From Burkholderia aenigmatica (GTDB taxonomy: Bacteria > Pseudomonadota > Gammaproteobacteria > Burkholderiales > Burkholderiaceae), in contig NZ_CABVQC010000079.1 of assembly GCF_902499175.1 (NCBI RefSeq), positions 1 to 42,177 of the forward strand: a stretch of DNA of 42,177 nt, read 5' to 3'. Position numbers and translations under genes: made by a program. Under the pieces are notes generated by a model. That model ran no database searches. It was not told the DNA's origin and saw only the letters and a program-made list of their open reading frames with translations. Shown piece by piece: positions 1-8,212 of the stretch (position 1 is its first letter; each line of letters begins with the position of its first letter).

Positions 1-97
1 TTTGGGGACACAAGGCAAAGCCTTGCCAGGCTTAAAGGCGTCTAACCGGAAAAGCGCATAGAAATCAAAGGCACCCCCGTTCGTGATTCCGCACCCG

Positions 98-151
98 CCG
101 TCCGGCGGTCGCCGAATCACATGGCTCGAAATGGGGGAAGCCGCCGGACGG
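98..151. repeat. 11-bp inverted repeat downstream of the 62-aa gene
   Basis: CCGTCCGGCGG (98-108) and its exact complement CCGCCGGACGG (141-151) flank a 32-nt loop. They lie about 45 nt past the stop of the small minus-strand gene at 196-384. The position fits a transcription end or RNA processing hairpin, but no T-run follows on either strand. The first 195 bases otherwise show only a small CAAGGC-AAA-GCCTTG hairpin at 11-25 and no gene. Confidence 0.35.
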
Positions 152-195
152 TGAGAGCGCTGCTGTCGCGCAGCGGTTCGCCCGGCGTAACCGGC

Positions 196-384
196 TTATC
201 GCTCGCTGACCTTCGCGCGCGGCAGCCATTCCGCCACGGCGCCTTGCGTACCCTTCAGATGGGCGGGAGTCGCGTCCTGAACGTGCGCGTCGAAGCGGCG
301 TGCCGCCTCGGTGTCGAGATGCCGGCCGTCGAACGTCGACTGGCGACGGGAAATCATGTTGATGCGAAGACGTTTTGCCGCCAT
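196..384 (-). CDS. Small basic orphan protein, 62 aa
   Basis: A 62-residue basic, soluble protein that begins MAAKRLRINM and ends AKVSER. It has no signal peptide, membrane segment or cysteine, and I do not recognise a family. The start is chosen because AAGGA sits about 8-9 nt upstream of the ATG at 384, a good Shine-Dalgarno site. Longer upstream extensions of the same frame have no such site and look non-coding. The gene is transcribed away from the radical SAM gene, with 387 bp between the two starts. Nothing shows that they work together. It could be a genus-specific stress or DNA-associated peptide, but no function should be assigned. Confidence 0.5.
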   Translation of the reverse strand: MAAKRLRINMISRRQSTFDGRHLDTEAARRFDAHVQDATPAHLKGTQGAVAEWLPRAKVSER

Positions 385-771
385 GGTCGGTATTCCTTGA
401 AAAAACAGCCCTCGCCAACTGGCGAAGTGCCATAGATTTACGTGAGAAAGATGTCGCTGCGATGACGCGGTGCGCAACGCAAATCCCTCGCCCTCACCTC
501 TTTCCTCCAGCAATCCCCGTCAAGCATCCACCCACATCCTCAACAGGTTGTGATACGCGCCGGTAAGCCGCAGAACCGACTTCCCGTCCACGCCCTGCTG
601 AGTCAATCGCTGGGTCGAAGCAGCCCCTACTGCGGCCGCGCTTGTCGGCCACCGACTGCGCCGTGATAATTTCCTTTTCGCGCATAATGCGCTCAAGGAA
701 AATACAGCAGTTTCCCACAGCGACACCGGATTCACGTTGACCGTGGACAAAAATAATTGAGGGCCTCGCCG
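385..771. other. Divergent intergenic region, 387 bp
   Basis: The space between the 62-aa gene and the radical SAM gene. It contains the nested palindrome at 670-701, described separately, and a more A+T-rich stretch just before the radical SAM start. I found no convincing short gene in it. The minus-strand frame over 494-685 lacks a Shine-Dalgarno site. Promoters for both flanking genes presumably lie here. Confidence 0.5.
670..701. promoter_or_regulatory. Nested palindrome upstream of radical SAM gene
   Basis: TTTCCTT (670-676) and AAGGAAA (695-701) are exact complements. Inside them GCGCAT (680-685) and ATGCGC (687-692) form a second exact dyad around one A. The element ends 70 bp before the ATG at 772. 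It could be an operator for a dimeric repressor or a hairpin in the leader RNA. No T-run follows, so a terminator is less likely. Confidence 0.4.
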
Positions 772-2883
772 ATGCCGGATTCCACTGGTTTTGACCGCAA
801 TGCATTCAGGGAATATCCACTGGATGGCGCACTGCTGCGCTTTCACCCCGCGACGGGAACACACATCCGGATCGAGCATCCGGCGACCCGCCACTTGCGG
901 CGCCTCGCCCCTCGAGTCGCCATGTTCGGGATTACGAACAAGTGCAATCTGTCTTGCGATTTTTGCTCGCGCGACGTGCGACGCGATAGCGCCTGGTCCG
1001 TCCAGTCGGCCGCCGACGTCCTTCGCGGCCTGAGCGCAGCGGGAACGCTGGAAGTCGCCTTTGGTGGCGGAGAGCCGTTCGCGTTCCGCGGATTCGCCGA
1101 GTTGATCGACATCCTCCATGACACCACGCCGCTTGCACTGAACGTCACGACCAACGGAACGCTGATCCGGCGCAACACATTTGCGCCCTACGCCGGCCGT
1201 TTCGGCCAGGTCCGCGTCTCGCTCTACGACGAGGTGCGCTGGCGCGACGCGGGCACGGTCCTGTCGGAATTCGGACAAAGATGGGGGGCCAACCTGATCG
1301 TCGACGACACCGTGCTGCCGGGGCTTCCCGCGCGGCTGGCCGAACTGGCCGCGCTGGGTTGCGAGGATGTCTCGTTGTTGTCTTACATCGGCCCCGATCC
1401 GCGCAGGCACCTTTCGCCACGGGGACGGGCGCAGCTCGCGGCGATCGTTCAGGACTCGCCGCTTGCGTGCCGACTGTCCGTGTGCTTTGGCGACGCGGTT
1501 CCGGTCCCAAGATTGTTCGATGGAGCCGATGGAAGCGGCGACTGCGGCGCCGGTCTGGACTTCGTTTCCATCACACCTGACCAACGCATGCAGGGCTGTT
1601 CGTTCCATGATGGCGGCCTGCCCGCGACCAGTGCGGAGGAAATCCTGCACGGGTGGCGGAATGAGCGTGCGCGCCTCGAGCAGCCAAGCGCACGGCGCGG
1701 TTGCGCACGTCGCAACGCAAGCGCCAGTCGAACCCGGTCCACGCCATCGGTCAGCGTGTGGCAGGGATTCTCCGGCAACAATAGCGGCGAATGCGTGATG
1801 GTCGCAAAGTTCGAGACCATCGCGGATGCGGACGCCTACCTCGCGCAACTGCTGCCGTCATGGGCACCCGATGCCGAGTACTCATCCGAGTGGAAGCGCC
1901 TGTTCAACGAAGAAGCGGTGGCGGGCCCGCAATTGTCCGGCGGAGGATCGCCTCGCGAGCTGGCGGCGATCGGTCGCTCGGTGATCGCGACGGGATACGA
2001 CGCAGAAGACCTGTTTCCGGAGTTGCGCGCCCTGGCCTGGAAGAAAGGCGCATACGTGGTGCCTGACGGCGTCCACGCTCATCACGTATTCCTGCTGGCG
2101 GCGGTGCGTGCGTCAAGCGCAGATGACGCACGCACCCTGGCCAGCCTGACGCCCCATCCGGCCGCCAGGACCTGGCTGCATGGCGATGTCATCCTCGTCA
2201 CGCTCGAATTGCAGGGGGATAGCGTGCCGGGTGAGCTTGTCGAGACTCGGCAATGGCTCACCGCCTTTGCGGCCGGCCGGCGGCTCGCCGCCGAGCTTGT
2301 GTTTGAGGACATGGATGATGCGGCCATGCTGTCCGTGTTGAAGCGGCTCGGTACGGAGATCGGCAAAACGCCACGGCTTGCGTTGCATTTCGGATGGCGT
2401 GATGAATCCGGCGAGCGAGCGGCTCGATTCGCGCAAATGATCGAAGACGGCCAGACCAACATCGCAGGCAAATGTGTCTTGGTATCGGGCCTCGAGCGGC
2501 GAAAGCGGCTCGCTGTGCTCGCCTATCGGCAGGGTGCGCATGTCTGCGCCATCGACGGATCGGAAGTGCGTGTCAGCGCCTATCTTTCCGTGCCTGATGT
2601 CAGGCCTCAACCGGGCCGGCGCGCAATACCCGGCGAGATTGATATTGGCCGGGTTCGCGAAGCACTCCGCCAACGGTTCCCGGGCGGTATACGCATTGAT
2701 GTCAAGGCGGGATATCGCCGAGGCATGGCGTTCGTGGACATCGTCACCGCGGACCCTGCATACGCTTTCGCGCAACTCGAGCAGCTTGCCGCGTTGTTCG
2801 ATGCCACGCTCTCCCTCTGGGTTCACGAGGTCGATCCGCTGGCATTTGCGGTTCGACGCGTGATCGCGGACGTCCGTGCCTGA
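772..2883 (+). CDS. Radical SAM protein with an unknown C-terminal module
   Basis: A 703-residue protein. Residues 20-50 form a small N-terminal segment, followed by a radical SAM core with the iron-sulfur motif CNLSCDFC (Cys58, Cys62, Cys65), the GGGEP loop (98-102) and the strand VTTNGTLI (126-132). Cys258, Cys276 and Cys311 sit where twitch or SPASM-like auxiliary cluster ligands are found, but the set is incomplete for a full SPASM domain. From about residue 328 comes a roughly 375-residue module that opens VWQGFSGNNSGE and has no obvious catalytic motif. The family cleaves S-adenosylmethionine to start radical chemistry; the substrate here is unknown. The ATG at 772 follows TTGAGGG at a good distance, whereas an in-frame TTG at 757 has none. 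A DUF4303-type gene follows 108 bp later. No precursor peptide was found nearby, so a RiPP maturase role is only a possibility. Confidence 0.8.
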   Translation: MPDSTGFDRNAFREYPLDGALLRFHPATGTHIRIEHPATRHLRRLAPRVAMFGITNKCNLSCDFCSRDVRRDSAWSVQSAADVLRGLSAAGTLEVAFGGGEPFAFRGFAELIDILHDTTPLALNVTTNGTLIRRNTFAPYAGRFGQVRVSLYDEVRWRDAGTVLSEFGQRWGANLIVDDTVLPGLPARLAELAALGCEDVSLLSYIGPDPRRHLSPRGRAQLAAIVQDSPLACRLSVCFGDAVPVPRLFDGADGSGDCGAGLDFVSITPDQRMQGCSFHDGGLPATSAEEILHGWRNERARLEQPSARRGCARRNASASRTRSTPSVSVWQGFSGNNSGECVMVAKFETIADADAYLAQLLPSWAPDAEYSSEWKRLFNEEAVAGPQLSGGGSPRELAAIGRSVIATGYDAEDLFPELRALAWKKGAYVVPDGVHAHHVFLLAAVRASSADDARTLASLTPHPAARTWLHGDVILVTLELQGDSVPGELVETRQWLTAFAAGRRLAAELVFEDMDDAAMLSVLKRLGTEIGKTPRLALHFGWRDESGERAARFAQMIEDGQTNIAGKCVLVSGLERRKRLAVLAYRQGAHVCAIDGSEVRVSAYLSVPDVRPQPGRRAIPGEIDIGRVREALRQRFPGGIRIDVKAGYRRGMAFVDIVTADPAYAFAQLEQLAALFDATLSLWVHEVDPLAFAVRRVIADVRA

Positions 2884-2991
2884 TCGGCCGCGCAACATGG
2901 CGGGTCGCCGGACCGATGTCCTGCAGATTGAGCATGTCCATGCGATGTCCCTGGCTAAACACCTTAACGATACGGCGAGGTCAAGAAGAAC

Positions 2992-3531
2992 ATGCATCCT
3001 GAATTCGCGCGCGAGATTGCCGACGCGGCGAGCGTGACCTATCGAGCGCTTCTTGCCGCACATCCGGACGAACATTTTTATGCGTTCGCCCTCTACACCG
3101 ACAGTGGCGCAATGACCGTCGTACCGGCCGCCAATTCCGAGGAAGGATTGAAGCGGGTTCGCGAACGGATGGAGATCGGCGACGACGAGAAGGCGCCGGA
3201 GTTCACCTGGGCAACCGGCGAATGGGCGTATGAATCTGCCGAGGCTGATTCGTTCAATCCGCTCTGCGAGCGATTGGCCGATACGGTGCTGGGTCCGGAG
3301 ATTCCCGAAGCGAAGTTCGGCGAGTTTTTCAGGGATCTTCAGCGCGACATGATCGAGGCGCTCCGGCTGCTCGACCAGGAAGGATTGTTCGGAACGGGTG
3401 CGGCGCGCGAGAAGATCACGCTGTTCGTCACGATCAGCGATGACAACGGAGCCGAGGCACTGGAGAACGAATCCGCCAAGATCCTGAACCCGCCCGCCGT
3501 CTTCGATCGTTTCATCAACCGGTACGCGTAG
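2992..3531 (+). CDS. DUF4303-type protein
   Basis: A 179-residue soluble protein. Its N-terminal half, with FYAFALYTDSGAMTVVPAAN followed by an acidic stretch and ATGEWAYES, resembles the DUF4303 family, whose biochemical function is not established to my knowledge. There is no signal peptide or membrane segment, and composition is acidic. The ATG is preceded by AAGAAGAA, a modest ribosome site. It lies 108 bp after the radical SAM gene on the same strand, and the two may share a transcript. Some families of this size and composition act as toxin immunity proteins, but no toxin gene is visible next to it. A short GCGGC-GAAAAA-GCCGC hairpin begins at the stop codon (3531-3546). Confidence 0.7.
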   Translation: MHPEFAREIADAASVTYRALLAAHPDEHFYAFALYTDSGAMTVVPAANSEEGLKRVRERMEIGDDEKAPEFTWATGEWAYESAEADSFNPLCERLADTVLGPEIPEAKFGEFFRDLQRDMIEALRLLDQEGLFGTGAAREKITLFVTISDDNGAEALENESAKILNPPAVFDRFINRYA

Positions 3532-3725
3532 CGGCGAAAAAGCCGCCACCGAGCATTCGAGGCGCGGCATGCGCCGATGCCAAGGGTCGTTCACTGATCG
3601 GCAGACTGCGCGAGTTCGTCGATTTCACAGACGACATCTCGTCGACCACGTGGCGATGGCGCCGGCCGATCCACGGCACGCTGTGGCAAGTGCCCTACCC
3701 GCTTCAGCGGGCGCGCATGCTGCAC

Positions 3726-6056
3726 TCACGCCCGCGTGGTCGTGGCCTGCTCGGCCAGCGCGGCCCGCTCGATCCAGCGGATGGCCGGCGCATCGTGCTC
3801 GCCCGGCACGGGCCTGCCGATCAGGAAGCCCTGCACTTCACGGCAGCCGGCATCCGTGATGCACGCCAGTTGCTCCTCCGTCTCGACGCCTTCCGCGACG
3901 GTCGTCACGCCGAGGCGCTTGCCGAGATCGGCCACCGCGCGCACGACGGCCGCGCAGTCCGGGCGCGTGACCGCATCGCGCACGAAGCTGCCGTCGATCT
4001 TGATCTTGTCGAACGGAAACGCGCGCAGATGCGCGAGCGACGAGAAGCCCGTGCCGAAGTCATCGAGGGCGACGCGCACGCCCATCGAACGCAGCGCACG
4101 CAGGTCCGCGATCGCCTTCCCCTCGTCGTGCAGCAGCGCGGTTTCCGTCACCTCGATTTCCAGCCGGTCGGGCGCGAGGCCCGCGCCGGCCAGCGCCGCC
4201 GCAAAGGCCGGCACGATCGTGCCGTGGCCGAGCTGCCCCGCCGACACGTTGACAGCAACGCGCGCGCCGTCCGGCCAGCGCGCCGCCTCCCGGCAGGCCT
4301 GGTCGAGCACGAATCGGCCGAGCCGGTCGATCAGGCCGCCGCGCTCGGCCACCGGAATGAAGCGGCCCGGCGAAATCCACCCGGCGTGCGGGTGATGCCA
4401 GCGCAGCAGCGCCTCGCGGGCGGTGATGCGGCGGGTCCGGGCATCGACGATCGGCTGGTAGAACACGTACAGCCCCTGGTTCTCGTCCAGCGCGAAACGC
4501 AGCTTCGATTCGAGCGCGACCCGCTCCTGCGCGCTCGTTTCCATGTCCGGCGAGAACATCCGGTACGTGCCCTTCCCGGCTTTCTTGGCCGCATAGAGCG
4601 CCATGTCCGCGCGTGACAGCAGCACGCCCGCATCGTTGCCGTGATGCGGCGCCAGCACGCAGCCGATCGACGCGCCGATGCGGAACTGCCGGTCGGGCGA
4701 CGGCGCATAGGGGGCGGCGAGCGAGTCGACGAGCCGCGCGGCCGCGCCCATCGCGCCGTCCGCGTCAGTGTCGCGCAGCAGCACCGCGAATTCGTCGCCG
4801 CCGATGCGCCCGAGCAGCATCCCCGGCTCGGGGCACTGCCCGCGCAGGCGTTCCGCGACCTGGCGCAGCACCTCGTCGCCCGCCGAATGCCCGCGGGCGT
4901 CGTTGATCAACTTGAAGCCGTCGAGGTCGATGAAGAGCAGCCCGAGCACCTTGTCCGAGCGGCGCAGGCTGGCGTCGAATTCGGCCAGGAAGGTCGCACG
5001 GTTCGGCAGGCCGGTGAGCGAATCGTGATGCGCGAGCTGGTGGATGCGCGCCTCCGCTTCGGCCTGCTGCGTGACGATCGACCACGACAGCATCGGGCCG
5101 ATGTAGCGCCCTTGGGCGTCGCGCACGGCCGAGACCTGGATGTCGAGCACTTCCGGCCCGAGCCCGATGCGGGCGCGATGCGGCAGGTTCGCCGGATCGG
5201 CAAGCAGGCGGCGCTGGTGCTGCGGGTGCGGGTGGAAGAAGTCGATCGGCGCGCCGAGCGCATCGTCCGCACTGATCGGCAGCAGGTGCTCGATCGAGCG
5301 CAGCAGGTTGCGCGACGTCGCGTTCAGGTAGTTGATGCGGAACGTCTCCGGGTCGGCCGTCATCACGGCCACTGGCATGTCGTCGATCATCCGCATCAGC
5401 CGCATCTGCGCCTGCTCGCGCATCCGCGATTCGGCCTGGGCATCGACGGTACGCAGGAAGCCCTGGTAGTTGACCGAGATCACGGCGATCAGCGCCGCCG
5501 ACACGAAGGCCATGTTGACCGCGGTGGCGACGAGCGTCGGCTGGCGCGTCGAGAGGAAGAACGCGATGAACGCGACGTTGACGATCACGGCCACGCTCAG
5601 CGCGGCCGTGCGCAGATACATCAGGCTGAAGATGCAGCCGATCACCGTGATCGCCATGTAGAACGCGACCTGGGCCTTTTGCCACGCGTCGCCGTACGGG
5701 AACAGCAGCAGCGCCCAGGCGGTGAACGTCACCGCGATCGGGATCACCAGCCAGTTCGTCACCGTGAGCGCGCGCAGCACGGCGTCCGGCGTCGGTTCCA
5801 GCAGCCGGGCACGGCGCCAGTGCAGCAGCCGCGCGAGCGACGCGAGCGTCATCGCGGCCGGCATCGCGACCGACAGCCACCACGGCGTGCTGCCCAGGTG
5901 CGTGACGGCGAGGCTCCAGGTGCTCGAGATGAGGATCAGGTACATCACCGGAAGCTGGCCGGCGAATACCCGGAATTGCGCCGCGAGCAGGTCCGGGTTC
6001 CGGGCCGGCGTCGCGATGCTTGCCAGTCTTGCGATCCGCGCGTAGTGGATTTTCAT
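3726..6056 (-). CDS. Membrane-bound PAS-GGDEF-EAL cyclic-di-GMP enzyme
   Basis: A 776-residue cytoplasmic-membrane protein. Residues about 30-195 contain several hydrophobic helices. A PAS-like segment lies at about 215-325, and a GGDEF domain has an intact GGDEF motif (419-423). The EAL domain has EALLRW (548-553), ALDDFGTGFSS, a lysine-containing IKIDGSF and VAEGVET, all expected in an active phosphodiesterase. The position of the RxxD inhibitory site before GGDEF reads EPGM, so product inhibition is probably absent. The protein can in principle make and degrade cyclic di-GMP; which activity dominates cannot be read from sequence. The start at 6056 is preferred over an ATG at 6068 because CAGG lies at a usable distance, though the evidence is weak. 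It follows the MHYT enzyme by 53 bp, probably in one transcript. Confidence 0.9.
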   Translation of the reverse strand: MKIHYARIARLASIATPARNPDLLAAQFRVFAGQLPVMYLILISSTWSLAVTHLGSTPWWLSVAMPAAMTLASLARLLHWRRARLLEPTPDAVLRALTVTNWLVIPIAVTFTAWALLLFPYGDAWQKAQVAFYMAITVIGCIFSLMYLRTAALSVAVIVNVAFIAFFLSTRQPTLVATAVNMAFVSAALIAVISVNYQGFLRTVDAQAESRMREQAQMRLMRMIDDMPVAVMTADPETFRINYLNATSRNLLRSIEHLLPISADDALGAPIDFFHPHPQHQRRLLADPANLPHRARIGLGPEVLDIQVSAVRDAQGRYIGPMLSWSIVTQQAEAEARIHQLAHHDSLTGLPNRATFLAEFDASLRRSDKVLGLLFIDLDGFKLINDARGHSAGDEVLRQVAERLRGQCPEPGMLLGRIGGDEFAVLLRDTDADGAMGAAARLVDSLAAPYAPSPDRQFRIGASIGCVLAPHHGNDAGVLLSRADMALYAAKKAGKGTYRMFSPDMETSAQERVALESKLRFALDENQGLYVFYQPIVDARTRRITAREALLRWHHPHAGWISPGRFIPVAERGGLIDRLGRFVLDQACREAARWPDGARVAVNVSAGQLGHGTIVPAFAAALAGAGLAPDRLEIEVTETALLHDEGKAIADLRALRSMGVRVALDDFGTGFSSLAHLRAFPFDKIKIDGSFVRDAVTRPDCAAVVRAVADLGKRLGVTTVAEGVETEEQLACITDAGCREVQGFLIGRPVPGEHDAPAIRWIERAALAEQATTTRA

Positions 6057-6109
6057 GTGAGCCTGCATGCTGCAACCCGGGTTCGGGTTGTCCTGTCCGG
6101 CGGCGCCGG

Positions 6110-8212
6110 TTACCCGCACGGGTCCGGCTCCATATCGGCCTTGACGGCCGATTCAGCCGCGGCAACCGGCGCACCGGCGCGGTTGCCGCCAGTCAGCGCG
6201 AGCTGCCCACTGCCGACGATCTCATTGAGTGGCGCGGGCCTGCCGAGCAGGAAGCCCTGCGCTTCGTCGCAGCCTTCGTTCGCCAGCAACGCGAGCTGGT
6301 CGCGCGTTTCGATGCCTTCGGCCAGGATCGGAATGCCGAGGCTCTTGCCGAGCGCGAGCACGGCGCGGATGATCGCGCGATCCTGCGGTTTCGCCTCCGC
6401 GTCCGCGACGAACGACTGGTCGAGCTTGATGCGGTCGAACGGGAACGAGCGCAACGTGTCGAGCGACGAATAGCCGGTACCGAAATCGTCGAGCGCGATG
6501 CTCACGCCCAGCGCCTTGATCTGCCGCAGCGTGTCCAGCGCGCGCTCGCGGCCGGCGAAGATCGTCGATTCGGTCAGCTCCAGCTGCAGGCGCGACGCCG
6601 GCAGGCCGGTTTCTTCGAGCACGTTGGCCACGAGCGCCGTCAGGTCCGCGTGCATGAACTGAACGGCCGATACGTTCACCGCGACGGCATAGGGCGGCTC
6701 CCACGTGGCCGCTCGCGTGCATGCCTCGCGTAGCACCCATTCGCCGATGTCCAGGATCACGCCGTTCTCCTCGGCGAGCGGAATGAACTCGGCGGGCGGA
6801 ATCGTGCCGAGCGTCGCGTGCTGCCAGCGCAGCAGCGCTTCGTAGCCGCGAATCTCGCCGGTCGTGAGCGAAGTCTGCACCTGATAGTGGATGCTCAGCT
6901 GGTTGTCGGCCACCGCGCGGCGCAGGTCGGCCGCGAGGCTGCGGCGCGCGCGGACGATCAGGTCCATCGCCGGCTCGTAGAAACAGACCGTTTGCGCGAT
7001 GCTGCCCTTGGCGCGGTACATCGCGAGGTCCGCGTTGTTGATGAGGATGGCCTTGGTGGCGGCGTCGTCCGGGAAGATCGCGACGCCGAAGCTCGCGCCC
7101 GGCACGACCTCGTAGTCGTCCAGCCTGACCGGCTTGTAGAGCGCCGGTTCGAGCCGCTCGAGCAGATCCATCAGGCGCGTGCCGTCGTCCATCCGGCAAA
7201 GCGCCGCGAATTCGTCGCCGCCGATGCGCGCGACGAATTCGCCGTCGCGCAGCAGGTTCGTCATGCGCCGCGCGAGGATGCGCAGCACCTCGTCGCCGGC
7301 GTGGTGGCCGCGCAGATCGTTGATTTCCTTGAAGCGGTTCAGGTCGATGCCGATCAGCGCGAGCTTCGTGCCGTGTTCCTGCGCGAGCCCGATTTCGAGA
7401 TCCAGCCGTTCGTTGAAGCTGGCCCGATTCGGCAGGCCGGTCAGCATGTCGCTCAGCGCCAGCCGGCGCAGGTGTTCGAGCGATTCGGCCCGCACGTTGC
7501 TGTCGATCACGTAGCTCACGAGCCCCGTGCAGACGATCACGAGCGACATGCCCGCGACCGCCAGCGCCAGCGGGCGCAGCGCGCTCATGTCGGTCCAGGT
7601 GCCGTCGAGCGTCAGCGGCGTGATGCGTAGCGCGGTCATCCCGGTGAAATGCAGCGCGAGGATCGCGAGCGACAGCACGCCTGCCATCTGGTTGACTGCG
7701 TGCGGCGAAGGCCGCATCGCGAGGTGCAGCGCGAGCGCCGCGAGGGTCATCGCCAGGAGCACCGACGCGATCAGGTAGCCGACGTCCCACGACACGATGC
7801 CCTCCACTCGCCACGCGAGCATGCCGGTGTAGTGCATCAGCACGATCGCCATGCCGACGATCGCGCCGCCGAGCGCGGGCGCAGCCTTGACGGTGCGACA
7901 GGTTGTCAGCGCGAAGCCGATCGTGCTGCCGCCGACCGCGATGAACAGCGACACGAGCGTAAGCGGCAGATTGAAGTGCACGGGCGCGCCGGCGTCGAAA
8001 CCGAGCATCGCGATGAAGTGCGTGCACCAGATCGCCACGCCGGCCGAAATGGCCGTCAGCACCTGCCAGCCGAGCCGCTGCGTGCCGGACGTGTTCACCG
8101 TGCGCTGGAACAGGCGCGCGGTGACCCACGAGCCGGATCCGCACAACAGTGCGGCAAGCAATACCAGCCAGTGATTGTGCCGATAAACGATGCACCCCAA
8201 AACTGTCGCCAA
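6110..8212 (-). CDS. MHYT-GGDEF-EAL cyclic-di-GMP enzyme
   Basis: About 700 residues. The N-terminal membrane sensor has the three signature repeats of MHYT domains: THFIAM (64-69), MHYTGM (126-131) and LHFTGM (187-192). These are proposed to bind metal and sense a gas such as oxygen, CO or NO. A GGDEF domain follows with GGDEF intact (331-335), then an EAL domain with YEALLRW (EAL at 458-460), ALDDFGTGYSS and LAEGIET. The inhibitory-site position reads RDGE instead of RxxD. No ATG precedes the conserved N-terminus. I chose the TTG at 8212 because GGAAGGAAGG lies immediately upstream and the protein then begins as MHYT proteins usually do. A GTG at 8440 would add 76 unconvincing residues. The PAS-GGDEF-EAL gene lies just downstream. 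Confidence 0.85.
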   Translation of the reverse strand: MATVLGCIVYRHNHWLVLLAALLCGSGSWVTARLFQRTVNTSGTQRLGWQVLTAISAGVAIWCTHFIAMLGFDAGAPVHFNLPLTLVSLFIAVGGSTIGFALTTCRTVKAAPALGGAIVGMAIVLMHYTGMLAWRVEGIVSWDVGYLIASVLLAMTLAALALHLAMRPSPHAVNQMAGVLSLAILALHFTGMTALRITPLTLDGTWTDMSALRPLALAVAGMSLVIVCTGLVSYVIDSNVRAESLEHLRRLALSDMLTGLPNRASFNERLDLEIGLAQEHGTKLALIGIDLNRFKEINDLRGHHAGDEVLRILARRMTNLLRDGEFVARIGGDEFAALCRMDDGTRLMDLLERLEPALYKPVRLDDYEVVPGASFGVAIFPDDAATKAILINNADLAMYRAKGSIAQTVCFYEPAMDLIVRARRSLAADLRRAVADNQLSIHYQVQTSLTTGEIRGYEALLRWQHATLGTIPPAEFIPLAEENGVILDIGEWVLREACTRAATWEPPYAVAVNVSAVQFMHADLTALVANVLEETGLPASRLQLELTESTIFAGRERALDTLRQIKALGVSIALDDFGTGYSSLDTLRSFPFDRIKLDQSFVADAEAKPQDRAIIRAVLALGKSLGIPILAEGIETRDQLALLANEGCDEAQGFLLGRPAPLNEIVGSGQLALTGGNRAGAPVAAAESAVKADMEPDPCG

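Noticed and set aside
494..685. Short minus-strand frame in the divergent region that begins REKEIITAQSVADKRGRS
   Set aside because: No Shine-Dalgarno site, and it overlaps the palindrome; composition is not convincing.
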